Assembly (NCBI RefSeq): GCF_900205755.1
Contig: NZ_OANS01000004.1
Location: forward strand, 1-64,000
Reading direction: 5' to 3'
Source of the DNA: Polynucleobacter meluiroseus
GTDB lineage: Bacteria > Pseudomonadota > Gammaproteobacteria > Burkholderiales > Burkholderiaceae
Length of the DNA stretch: 64,000 nt
Part shown: positions 16,137-23,760 of the stretch, one piece after another
How the letters are laid out: each line of letters opens with the position of its first letter
How positions within the stretch are numbered: the first letter of the stretch is position 1
Translations under genes and position numbers: made by a program
The notes under the pieces: generated by a model
Databases searched by the model: none
Told to the model about the DNA's origin: nothing
Seen by the model: the letters and a program-made list of their open reading frames with translations, nothing else

Positions 16137-18067
16137 TGATGAAACTGAAGTCCCATATTCCCTTATTGGTTGCGATCGTCGGGCTGATTTGTCTACCCCT
16201 CTTTATTCACAACCCTTATTACATTCACCTTGCTGAAACGATTCTGATTTACACCATTCTGTTGTTTGGTTTGGATATTGTGGTTGGTTATGTTGGTCAG
16301 GTGTCGCTTGGACACGCAGGATTGTTTGGCATTGGTTCGTATACCGCTGGTATCTTATTCTTCCATTTTGGCCTGCCAATTTGGGCAACTATTCCAGCAT
16401 CTATTATCGTGACCGCGATCTTTGGCGGCATCTTGGCCTTGCCTGCACTCAAAGTGATCGGACCTTACTTGGCGATGGTGACCTTGGCGTTCGGCACGAT
16501 TGCGCAGATTCTGATTAATGAAATGACCTGGCTGACTGAGGGCCCTCTTGGTATTAAGTTGGAGCGTCCAGCACTGATGGGTGTACCGATGACCAAGGCA
16601 GAATATTTCTGGCTGGTCTCAGCGGTCATGATCTTGGCTTTAGTTGTAGTCGATCGCTTTGTTAAATCACAAATGGGCCGTGCTTTCGAGGCGTTACGCG
16701 ATAGCCCAGTTGCATGTGATTGCATGGGCGTATCCGTCTACCGCTTTAAAGTGATTGCGTTTGTGATTAGCGCCGGCTTTGCTGGTTTAGCAGGTTGCTT
16801 GTACGCTTATTCAGAGCAATATATTTCTCCTAACACCTATAACAATGAATTGGCTGTCCTTTTCTTGTTGGGCATCATCATGGGTGGACGTAAATCCCGT
16901 TTGGGCGCGGCCCTCGGGGCTGCCATCATCGTCCTCTTGCCAAAGTTGCTCGATGATGTGAATTTATTCCGCATTGTGGCCTCGATTATTGCGATCGTTG
17001 TTACTGTCGGTGCCGTTCTTGCCCTATCTAAGAAAATCACCACGCCAAAACGGGTTGCGATACCCTTAGCTGGAGTGATTGGTTTGGCGATCTTCTCTTT
17101 TTGGTTGGACAACATCTCCGACTGGCGTTTAAGTATTTTTGGCTTCATGATTTTGTTGGTGGTGTATTACTTGCAAAGCGGTATTGTCGGTTTTGCGAAA
17201 AGTTTCTACCAAGCCATTGTGGGTAAAACTAAAACAACGCGCGGTGAGGTATTGGAAGCCACTGATGATTCAGTGAGCTTTATTAATGCCATCGGCAATC
17301 AAAACTCAGGCACTGAGTTACTAAGAGTGGATTCTGTATTGATGCAGTTTGGTGGCCTCAAGGCGCTAAACAATGTGGACTTAAGCATTAAGCGCGGCAC
17401 GATTCATGGTCTGATTGGGCCAAACGGATCCGGTAAGAGCACGATGATGAATGTACTTACTGGTATCTATATTCCTACAGCTGGCAATGTGCTGTATGCA
17501 GGTGAGAGCGTGGTTGGCAAAACGTCTTCTGATATTGCCTTATCGGGCATTGCGCGTACTTTCCAAAACGTCCAGCTCTTTGGCGAGATGACTGCAATTC
17601 AGAATATCTTGGTAGGATTGCATCACACCTTTAAGTCCAACATGGTGGAAATCGCATTACATCTGCCACGCTACAAGAAAGAAGAGCAAGAGGCGCGGTC
17701 TCGTGCCATGGCGCTCTTGAAGTTTGTCGGCTTGGAGGATTTGGCCAATGAAGAAGCGCGTAACTTACCTTACGGCAAACAGCGCTTATTAGAAATCGCC
17801 CGTGCGCTTGCCTTGGATCCAGAACTCCTCCTCCTCGATGAACCTGCTGCTGGTTTAACTGCGCCTGACATCAAAGAACTGCTGCGCATTATTCGGAAGA
17901 TCCGGGATAACGGCATTACCTTTATTTTGATTGAGCACCATATGGACGTAGTGATGTCCGTATGCGATACCGTTTCCGTATTGGATTTCGGTCAAAAAAT
18001 CGCTGAAGGCAAGCCCGCCGAAGTACAGGCAAACGAGAAGGTGATTCATGCCTACTTAGGTACTTAA
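16133..18067 (+). CDS. Fused LivM permease and LivG ATPase
   Basis: A 644-residue protein that joins two subunits usually made separately. Residues about 1-350 are a LivM-type permease with ten or so helices (DIVVGYVGQVSLGHAG near 45-60, RDSPVACDCMGV near 190-200). After a linker of about 40 residues comes a LivG-type ATPase from about 395 onward: Walker A GPNGSGKS at 429-436, the IARTFQNVQLF Q-loop, the NLPYGKQRLLEIARAL signature, Walker B LLLLDEPAAGL near 566-574, and the H-loop in IEHHMDVV. The fusion is common in Burkholderiales. It overlaps livH by four bases and precedes livF by about 30 bp. Confidence 0.9.
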   Translation: MMMKLKSHIPLLVAIVGLICLPLFIHNPYYIHLAETILIYTILLFGLDIVVGYVGQVSLGHAGLFGIGSYTAGILFFHFGLPIWATIPASIIVTAIFGGILALPALKVIGPYLAMVTLAFGTIAQILINEMTWLTEGPLGIKLERPALMGVPMTKAEYFWLVSAVMILALVVVDRFVKSQMGRAFEALRDSPVACDCMGVSVYRFKVIAFVISAGFAGLAGCLYAYSEQYISPNTYNNELAVLFLLGIIMGGRKSRLGAALGAAIIVLLPKLLDDVNLFRIVASIIAIVVTVGAVLALSKKITTPKRVAIPLAGVIGLAIFSFWLDNISDWRLSIFGFMILLVVYYLQSGIVGFAKSFYQAIVGKTKTTRGEVLEATDDSVSFINAIGNQNSGTELLRVDSVLMQFGGLKALNNVDLSIKRGTIHGLIGPNGSGKSTMMNVLTGIYIPTAGNVLYAGESVVGKTSSDIALSGIARTFQNVQLFGEMTAIQNILVGLHHTFKSNMVEIALHLPRYKKEEQEARSRAMALLKFVGLEDLANEEARNLPYGKQRLLEIARALALDPELLLLDEPAAGLTAPDIKELLRIIRKIRDNGITFILIEHHMDVVMSVCDTVSVLDFGQKIAEGKPAEVQANEKVIHAYLGT

Positions 18068-18098
18068 TCACAAGAACACTATTGAACCGGTAAACACT

Positions 18099-18824
18099 AT
18101 GTTATCTATTAAAAATCTTGAAGCGGGCTACGGCAAAGTCAAAGTACTCCACGGTATTTCGATTGATGTACCTAAGGGCCAAGTCATTACTTTGATTGGC
18201 TCCAACGGGGCCGGTAAAACCACGACAATGCGTGCGATCAGCGGCATGATCAAACCTTCAGCTGGTGAAGTCACTTTGAGTGGTGAAAAAATTGATGGTT
18301 ACAACTCCCATAAGATTGCGCGCTTAGGTTTGGCGCACAGTCCAGAAGGGCGCCGTGTATTTACGACGATGTCAGTTAATGACAATTTATTGCTTGGAGC
18401 TTTTCCGCGGTTTACAGGTAGCCGTCCCAAAGGCGATATCAAAAATGATCTTGAGCGCGCCCTCGAAATGTTTCCTCGTCTTAAAGAGCGTCGCAACCAA
18501 CTAGCAGGAACATTGTCTGGTGGCGAACAACAAATGTTGGCTATGGCTCGCGCGGTGATGCTAAATCCAGAAATTATTCTTTTGGATGAGCCTTCAATGG
18601 GCCTAGCTCCGATTTTGGTTGAAGAGGTCTTTAAGATCATCACGAACCTCAAGTCGCAAGGGGTAACGATGTTGTTGGTTGAGCAGTTTGCCGCTGCTGC
18701 TTTAAACGTAGCTGACTATGGCTATGTATTAGAGAACGGCAAGATTGCGACTCATGGACCTGCTAGCAAACTTAAAGATGATCCTGCTGTGAAGGCTGCT
18801 TATTTAGGCGGCGGCGCGCACTAA
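18099..18824 (+). CDS. livF: Branched-chain amino acid-type ABC ATPase LivF
   Basis: A 241-residue cytoplasmic ATPase, second nucleotide-binding subunit of the transporter. Walker A is at 34-41 (GSNGAGKT), followed by the LivF-typical LAHSPEGRRVFTTMSVNDNL Q-loop region. The signature is LSGGEQQMLAMARAV and Walker B is ILLDEPSMGLAP, with the final switch histidine position replaced by VEQ as normal for LivF. It pairs with the ATPase half of the fused gene directly upstream and is the last gene of the cluster. The stop is followed after eight bases by the convergent sulfite exporter stop. Confidence 0.93.
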   Translation: MLSIKNLEAGYGKVKVLHGISIDVPKGQVITLIGSNGAGKTTTMRAISGMIKPSAGEVTLSGEKIDGYNSHKIARLGLAHSPEGRRVFTTMSVNDNLLLGAFPRFTGSRPKGDIKNDLERALEMFPRLKERRNQLAGTLSGGEQQMLAMARAVMLNPEIILLDEPSMGLAPILVEEVFKIITNLKSQGVTMLLVEQFAAAALNVADYGYVLENGKIATHGPASKLKDDPAVKAAYLGGGAH

Positions 18825-18831
18825 GAAAAAA

Positions 18832-19653
18832 TCAGAAGTAGTGGGCAATGCTTTGAATGAGCAGCCCACTAGCAATGATTAAAGTGAGTACGGCAAAGAT
18901 TTGCTGAATTCGGGAGCCATCTAATTCTTTAACGATGGCTTGCCCTACTACCAATCCCATGAGAGCTGCTAGGGCAAATGGGACAGCGAGCTCTATATCA
19001 AGAGTGCCAGCAAATGCCGAAAGCATCGCGCCTCCACCGGAGATGATTGCAAGTACCCCCAAGGAGGTCGACACAATTGATCGTACGGGCAAGTTGGTAT
19101 AGCGCTTGAGGGCGGGGACGATGATAAATCCTCCGCCAACACCTAGTAATCCAGACAAAAACCCAGCCAAGCTACCGGCAAACATCAGTGCTCGCGCACA
19201 AGGTAAGGTCCATTGCAGTTTGCCTGCTACGGGATTCATGAGGCAGGGTGGTGGCTTAGTCTTCGCTGGTGCAATACCTCTGATTTCATTTAAAGCTTGG
19301 AGATAAAGGCGTATTCCTACGAAGATCAAGATGCAGCTAAATAGAATTTGCAATGGAGTATTAGGTAATTTGGGGGCCAGCCAAAGTCCTATGGGTGCGA
19401 AGGCGAGTCCCACAATCGCCATTAACCCCGCCGCCTTGTAACGCAGAATTTTATTCCTAAGACCCAGGATTGAGCCTAGGCCGGCAGCCAATGCAATTGC
19501 ACAAAGGGCTATCGGTGCCGCTTGTGCAACACTCAGGTGTAAGAAAAAAATCAAGAGGGGAACCGATAAAATTCCTCCGCCAGCACCCGTCAGACCCATA
19601 AGTAATCCCACGAGAATACCCAGTGCGAGGCTGATTAATATGGCGTAGTCCAT
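18832..19653 (-). CDS. TauE/SafE-family sulfite/sulfoacetate exporter
   Basis: A 273-residue inner-membrane protein of the TauE/SafE family with about eight helices in two repeats. The first repeat starts LGILVGLLMGLTGAGGGILSVPLL and the second has SGLLGVGGGFIIVPAL; these Gly-rich GxGGG motifs define the family. Members export sulfite or organosulfonates, or carry other small anions. It is divergent from a Blh-type persulfide dioxygenase gene with only about 60 bp between them, an arrangement known from sulfide-detoxifying BigR operons, so sulfite export is the best guess. A second paralogue is at 32050-32823. Confidence 0.82.
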   Translation of the reverse strand: MDYAILISLALGILVGLLMGLTGAGGGILSVPLLIFFLHLSVAQAAPIALCAIALAAGLGSILGLRNKILRYKAAGLMAIVGLAFAPIGLWLAPKLPNTPLQILFSCILIFVGIRLYLQALNEIRGIAPAKTKPPPCLMNPVAGKLQWTLPCARALMFAGSLAGFLSGLLGVGGGFIIVPALKRYTNLPVRSIVSTSLGVLAIISGGGAMLSAFAGTLDIELAVPFALAALMGLVVGQAIVKELDGSRIQQIFAVLTLIIASGLLIQSIAHYF

Positions 19654-19715
19654 TGCTAAAGATTTTATAGTACGTGTGTGAAATGTAGGTATATTGGTTG
19701 GAGTTGAAGGAGGGT

Positions 19716-20591
19716 ATGTTGAAGTCTAATCACCACGCAGTAATTCAGGCGTTTTTGGATCCTGAGACAAGTACGTTTACCTACCTCGTGTATGAATCCG
19801 TCGGTAGCCCGTGTGTGATTATTGATCCCGTACTCAACTACGATGCTCATTCTGGTAAGACCAGCACCCAATCCGCTGATGCGCTAATCGCCAATATCAA
19901 AGCCAAGCAACTTGAGGTGAAATGGATTTTAGAAACCCACGCACATGCTGATCACCTTACTGCGGCACCCTACTTAAAAGGTGAGCTGGGTGGACAAATT
20001 GTGATCGGTCACCACATTACGCAAGTACAGACTGTGTTCAAAAGCGTTTTTAATCTTGGTCGGGAGCTTGAGCCCGATGGATCTCAATTTGATTGCTTGC
20101 TCAAAGAGGGTGATACGCTTTCTTTCGGCGACCTGACTCTCAAGGCTTTGTCTGTTCCAGGGCATACCCCAGCCTGCATGGCTTACGAAATCGGTGATGC
20201 TATCTTTGTCGGGGATACTTTGTTTTTGCCGGATGTCGGCACCGCCCGCTGTGACTTCCCGGGCGGTGATGCCAAAACGCTATATCAATCGATTCACAAG
20301 CTGTTGTCTTATCCCGCTGACACAAAGTTGTATGTCTGCCATGACTACCCCCCGGATGATCGTCAGCCTGCTTATAGCACCACTGTCGGCGAAGAAAAAA
20401 TGCGCAATATTCATGTGCATGACGGCGTCTCAGAAGAGCAGTTTGTGCAGATGCGTACTGCAAGAGATCTCACGCTAGAGATGCCCGCCTTAATGTTGCC
20501 TGCGATTCAGATCAATATTCAGGCGGGTCACTTACCCATACTAGAATCAAATGGGGTTTCCTATCTAAAGATCCCTTTAAATCGCTTTTGA
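19716..20591 (+). CDS. blh: Blh/ETHE1-type MBL-fold persulfide dioxygenase
   Basis: A 291-residue metallo-beta-lactamase-fold enzyme, most like Blh of BigR operons, which oxidises glutathione persulfide to sulfite with O2 and one iron ion. The metal motif THAHADH is at 74-80 (His75, His77, Asp79, His80). Further ligands are in VPGHTPACMAY (about 147-157) and in the strongly conserved GDTLFLPDVGTARCDFPGG (about 166-184). A second conserved block is YVCHDYPPD. The start is ATG 19716, with GGAGG only two bases before; TTG at 19719 is another possibility. The divergent TauE/SafE gene would remove the sulfite made. No BigR repressor gene is adjacent. Confidence 0.85.
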   Translation: MLKSNHHAVIQAFLDPETSTFTYLVYESVGSPCVIIDPVLNYDAHSGKTSTQSADALIANIKAKQLEVKWILETHAHADHLTAAPYLKGELGGQIVIGHHITQVQTVFKSVFNLGRELEPDGSQFDCLLKEGDTLSFGDLTLKALSVPGHTPACMAYEIGDAIFVGDTLFLPDVGTARCDFPGGDAKTLYQSIHKLLSYPADTKLYVCHDYPPDDRQPAYSTTVGEEKMRNIHVHDGVSEEQFVQMRTARDLTLEMPALMLPAIQINIQAGHLPILESNGVSYLKIPLNRF

Positions 20592-20639
20592 GTCTGCATT
20601 GCAAGTTATTTTTTACCCTTACCGTCAACAGGAGTGCTG

Positions 20640-20882
20640 ATGAATTCTGAAGCGCTTGAGCAGCTGGTTATTACGAAAATGCCTTTTGGTAAATACGCGG
20701 GCCGCTATTTAGCTGAGTTGCCAGGAAACTACTTAGCTTGGTTTGCGCGCGAGGGGTTCCCAAAAAGCGAACTCGGTCAGTTATTAGAACTAATGCATAC
20801 CCTTGATCACAACGGCTTAAGAGATTTATTGGCGCCGATTCAGAAGGCGCATGGAATCAGGGCGCGATCACAGCTGAGTTAG
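20640..20882 (+). CDS. DUF3820 family small protein
   Basis: An 80-residue protein of the DUF3820 family. The signature is ITKMPFGKYAGRYLAELPGNYLAWF near residues 11-35, in which PFGKYxGxxLxxLPxxYLxWF is the conserved core, followed by a helical tail. The core resembles the small domain also found fused to exonucleases, hinting at nucleic-acid work, but no catalytic residues are apparent. ATG 20640 is preferred because AGGAG lies five bases upstream; an in-frame GTG at 20634 lies within the ribosome site. It follows the persulfide dioxygenase gene by about 48 bp and may be co-transcribed. Confidence 0.7.
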   Translation: MNSEALEQLVITKMPFGKYAGRYLAELPGNYLAWFAREGFPKSELGQLLELMHTLDHNGLRDLLAPIQKAHGIRARSQLS

Positions 20883-20905
20883 TGCTCACTACTTTGTTAG
20901 TGGCG

Positions 20906-21652
20906 CTAAGGTTTTTGAGAATTGGGATTGTGGGGCTCTATTTCAGGTAGGGGTAAATGAAAGTCTATTCCCGTGCGTTTAACTAATTCAGCATAAGAAA
21001 TCGGCGGTGTCATCTGCGCTTCGTTGGTGTTTTCCACCCAGTAAGCCCAGGCAAGTTGCCTTTTGGGGTCATAAACCAATTTGTAAATGTAGCTCGGTAT
21101 GGTGACGTTGCTCCGACCAATCACACCTTGCTTGCCTATCGATCCCGTATAGACATACAAACCGCCATGAATCCGTTTTGCGTAGCGCCTAGTCGGCTCT
21201 TCAACATTCTTGGCCCAAATCCCCTGATTATTCTGCCTAGCCTGGGGCATCATATTCGCCAATGAAAAGGACTGAGCCATGCCCTTCTCAGAGTGCATAT
21301 CCCCTGCGGGGACGTTATGGCCCCGGTCGTAGCCACTTTGTCGGTAATCCGTAAGTAGGGCGCGCTCCTTGGCTGGGAGTCTGGCCTCCTCATAAAAGGA
21401 GTTGGTGCGCTTAGGATGGGCGGAAAGAAGCTGACTGCTGGAGAGCTTTTCAACGGCATAGATAGGCTTCTTATCGACCGGGGAGTAGTAAATAGCGAAG
21501 TCATCGAAGCATAAATCCCGTCCAATTTGCGCGGTGGTGGGAGTTTGTTGGCTCGGAAAGAAATCTTTGCAATCGTCAAAGAGTGCAAAGGCATTTACTG
21601 CATACATCAAGCCAAGCAAGAGAAAGGATTTTAGGAGGCGGACCATGTGCAT
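20906..21652 (-). CDS. Secreted DNA/RNA non-specific endonuclease
   Basis: A 248-residue nuclease of the NUC1/beta-beta-alpha-metal family, related to Serratia nuclease. A signal peptide spans about residues 1-22 (VRLLKSFLLLGLMYAVNAFA). The active-site motif YDRGHNVPAGDM (catalytic His in DRGH) is followed about 30 residues later by the metal-binding Asn in QARQNNQGIWAKNVE, as expected. It degrades single- or double-stranded DNA and RNA with Mg2+, probably in the periplasm or outside the cell for nutrient scavenging. The gene is alone, with a long upstream region. The start has two candidate methionines (MHM); the first is used. Confidence 0.85.
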   Translation of the reverse strand: MHMVRLLKSFLLLGLMYAVNAFALFDDCKDFFPSQQTPTTAQIGRDLCFDDFAIYYSPVDKKPIYAVEKLSSSQLLSAHPKRTNSFYEEARLPAKERALLTDYRQSGYDRGHNVPAGDMHSEKGMAQSFSLANMMPQARQNNQGIWAKNVEEPTRRYAKRIHGGLYVYTGSIGKQGVIGRSNVTIPSYIYKLVYDPKRQLAWAYWVENTNEAQMTPPISYAELVKRTGIDFHLPLPEIEPHNPNSQKP

Positions 21653-22093
21653 GACAGTTTAGGTGTTCTGTATTTGGGTTGAGATACATTTTTCAGCGCA
21701 GCGGCGCCAGCTAAAAATACGTTCGCTTGAATGGCAATGCTACTAAGGGCGAACACTATAGGTAGAAAAAACCAACAGGGGTAATACTAAATATATGGGC
21801 TAACACCTATTTTTTAGTCACAAAATTGTCAAATAAGTCTGTTTTTAGGCACTTTTTTATACTATGAAATTAGTGCCTCCTAACCGCTATAAGTTATTGA
21901 TTATTATGAATAAAATAATCAAATTAACCCACTAAGCCCAAATTTTGCTAAATACTAGACCTAAAAGTAGTTAAAAGTACTTCCTTTATTCTTGACTTGA
22001 TATAAGAACCTTCTTAGGATGTCCTATGTTCTTAAATTATTGCAATGCAACATAAATGAGTTAATCATTTTTTGGGGTGTTGCAACAGACTAA
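21653..22093. other. Intergenic region, 441 bp, AT-rich
   Basis: This divergent gap lies between the nuclease and transglycosylase genes. I see no convincing gene in it. The right half is strongly AT-rich and holds one good promoter (21992-22020). One open frame of about 40 codons on the minus strand (roughly 21650-21790) lacks an ATG and a ribosome site, and I do not call it. Confidence 0.5.
21992..22020 (+). promoter_or_regulatory. Sigma-70-like promoter of the lytic transglycosylase gene
   Basis: TTGACT (21992-21997), a 17-bp spacer and TAGGAT (22015-22020) make a plausible promoter about 75 bp before the ATG at 22094. The spacer length is optimal. The gene has no other strong upstream candidate. 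Confidence 0.45.
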
Positions 22094-23089
22094 ATGAGTA
22101 AGTATCAAAGTAAACATCAAAGCAAACATCTTTCATATTTTTTGAATAAAAGATCTTTTTCTCAGCTTCAGGCTGAGGACGCAAAAGCACTTTTCGCATT
22201 TGCGATAGCCCCGCTGCACCGCACCTTAAACGCGATTTTACTAGTCGCTGTATTTCTAATTGTGGGTTTGTGGTTATCTGGAAACGGCACCAATGCGGGT
22301 GCTTTTGATATGGCTCGTATTTTGGTTCCAGACGAGGCGCGCCTGATAGTTTGGCAGGATGGCGCAGGTAAGCCTGCTGAGAATGCGCCAGAAGCTTTTA
22401 GCACAGTGCCTAGCACCGATATTGCCTCGGTCATTTACGATAAAGCGAAATCAGGCTTCTTCGGAGCCAAACAGCAGCCGATCGCCTTGTTGACGCCTTC
22501 GGTTGCCAACACGCAAGTTCGCCCGATTTCTCACTTATCTGACCAGATCCCCGCCTCGAAGATGGATCCACAGGCCTTGGATAACAATCTAATGGGCTCG
22601 CTACGGAACCAGCGCGCAATTGCAGACTTCTTTGAAAAGAAATATGGTCTAGATCGGGCCAAGATTGAAGAGTATGTCTCGAACACCGTATTTATTGCCA
22701 AAGAGGTCAACATCGACCCGGTTTTATTGTTAGCGGTGATTTCAGTGGAGTCTAACTTTAACCCTGCCAGCAAGAGTTCTGCTGGAGCAGAAGGCTTAAT
22801 GCAGGTAATGACAGCTGTCCATAAGGATAAGTATGCGTTGTATGGTGGCGCGGCGGACGCGGTCAAGCCCGAGGTCAACATTCGGGTGGGTGCCTATATT
22901 CTCAAATATTTGATTGCGACATCAGGATCTCTGCGTAATGGCCTGAAGTCCTATGTTGGCGCTGCAAATGCAGACAGCGATGGGGGCTATACCGAAAAGG
23001 TATTGGCTGAAAGAAACCGCCTTATTGAGTTATGCCAAGTACGTTCGCCAAACAAGTTAACCTTAAACGGCAGTGCGCTGCGCTCTTAA
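22094..23089 (+). CDS. SLT-domain lytic transglycosylase
   Basis: A 331-residue peptidoglycan lytic transglycosylase. A cytoplasmic N-terminus of about 50 residues (with a repeated QSKHQSKH) precedes one membrane helix (about 55-72, LLVAVFLIVGLWLSG). The periplasmic part ends in an SLT domain from about 190 on. The catalytic glutamate lies in LLAVISVESNFNPASKSS (about residue 220), followed by SAGAEGLMQVMTAV and later IRVGAYILKYLI. It cuts murein to anhydro-muropeptides during wall remodelling. Family members usually have a longer signal anchor only, so the 50-residue basic leader is a little unusual. Confidence 0.85.
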   Translation: MSKYQSKHQSKHLSYFLNKRSFSQLQAEDAKALFAFAIAPLHRTLNAILLVAVFLIVGLWLSGNGTNAGAFDMARILVPDEARLIVWQDGAGKPAENAPEAFSTVPSTDIASVIYDKAKSGFFGAKQQPIALLTPSVANTQVRPISHLSDQIPASKMDPQALDNNLMGSLRNQRAIADFFEKKYGLDRAKIEEYVSNTVFIAKEVNIDPVLLLAVISVESNFNPASKSSAGAEGLMQVMTAVHKDKYALYGGAADAVKPEVNIRVGAYILKYLIATSGSLRNGLKSYVGAANADSDGGYTEKVLAERNRLIELCQVRSPNKLTLNGSALRS

Positions 23090-23111
23090 CTAGATTCGGC
23101 CCCAGCAAAAC

Positions 23112-23144
23112 AAAAGCCATCTCATCAACTGAGATGGCTTTTTT
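23112..23144. terminator. Bidirectional rho-independent terminator
   Basis: AAAAGCCATCTCA (23112-23124) pairs perfectly with TGAGATGGCTTTT (23130-23142) around a TCAAC loop, with T-runs on both strands. It separates the convergent transglycosylase and FKBP genes and could serve both. Confidence 0.85.
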
Positions 23145-23160
23145 CATGACGGCAGGTAAA

Positions 23161-23508
23161 TTAATTAACGCCGTGCAATTCCACATCAAACACGAGCGTG
23201 GCATTAGGTGGGATTACGCCACCAGCGCCGCGAGCGCCATAACCCATCTCTGCAGGAATAATCAAGGTACGTTTGCCGCCAATTTTCATGCCTGCTACGC
23301 CTTCATCCCATCCCTTAATTACTTCACCGGCACCCAATTGAAAACTAAAGAGTTGTCCCCGGTCTAGGGAGCTATCAAACTTAACGCCCTTATGGTCGGG
23401 TGCTTGATCGTCAAAGAGCCAGCCGGTGTAATGAACGTCAACATACTTGCCAGCCGCTGCTTCATTACCGTCGCCTACTACGCTATCTATCTTTTGCATT
23501 TCATTCAT
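23161..23508 (-). CDS. FKBP-type peptidyl-prolyl isomerase
   Basis: A 115-residue single-domain FK506-binding-type prolyl isomerase, without signal peptide, hence cytoplasmic. Family motifs are [11 protein letters not shown] (about 25-35), [20 protein letters not shown] (about 61-80), [20 protein letters not shown] and LVFDVELHG at the end; the aromatic residues lining the active site are present. I use ATG 23508, which has an AGGAAG ribosome site, rather than an upstream frame start at 23559 whose 17-residue leader is not conserved in this family. It is a single gene sharing a terminator with its convergent neighbour. Confidence 0.9.
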   Translation of the reverse strand: MNEMQKIDSVVGDGNEAAAGKYVDVHYTGWLFDDQAPDHKGVKFDSSLDRGQLFSFQLGAGEVIKGWDEGVAGMKIGGKRTLIIPAEMGYGARGAGGVIPPNATLVFDVELHGVN

Positions 23509-23760
23509 GTGGATCTTCCTCTTTGACCTAAATTGAAGGGGTAGTATATTCCGAGCCATTGAATGCCAAGGTCTGAAAGCCCATTATTTGACCGGCCGCT
23601 TGCTCGAACTTCCTAACTAACGGTATTTAGAGTGTTTTCCTCTCTTGTATAGGGGGGTTATGCAGCAATCTAGAGCCAAAACAAGCTCATCCTGTCATGT
23701 CGGTGATTTAAAATAGGCTACAGCAGATTTAGTTAATCTTTCATCATCAAGGAACTAGCA

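Noticed and set aside
18299-18652. Open frame of 117 codons on the minus strand
   Set aside because: Antisense to livF; Ser/Arg-rich text comes from the coding strand codon use.
21650-21790. Short open frame on the minus strand upstream of the NUC1 nuclease
   Set aside because: It reads like a membrane peptide but has no ATG and no ribosome site, and it overlaps the nuclease start out of frame.
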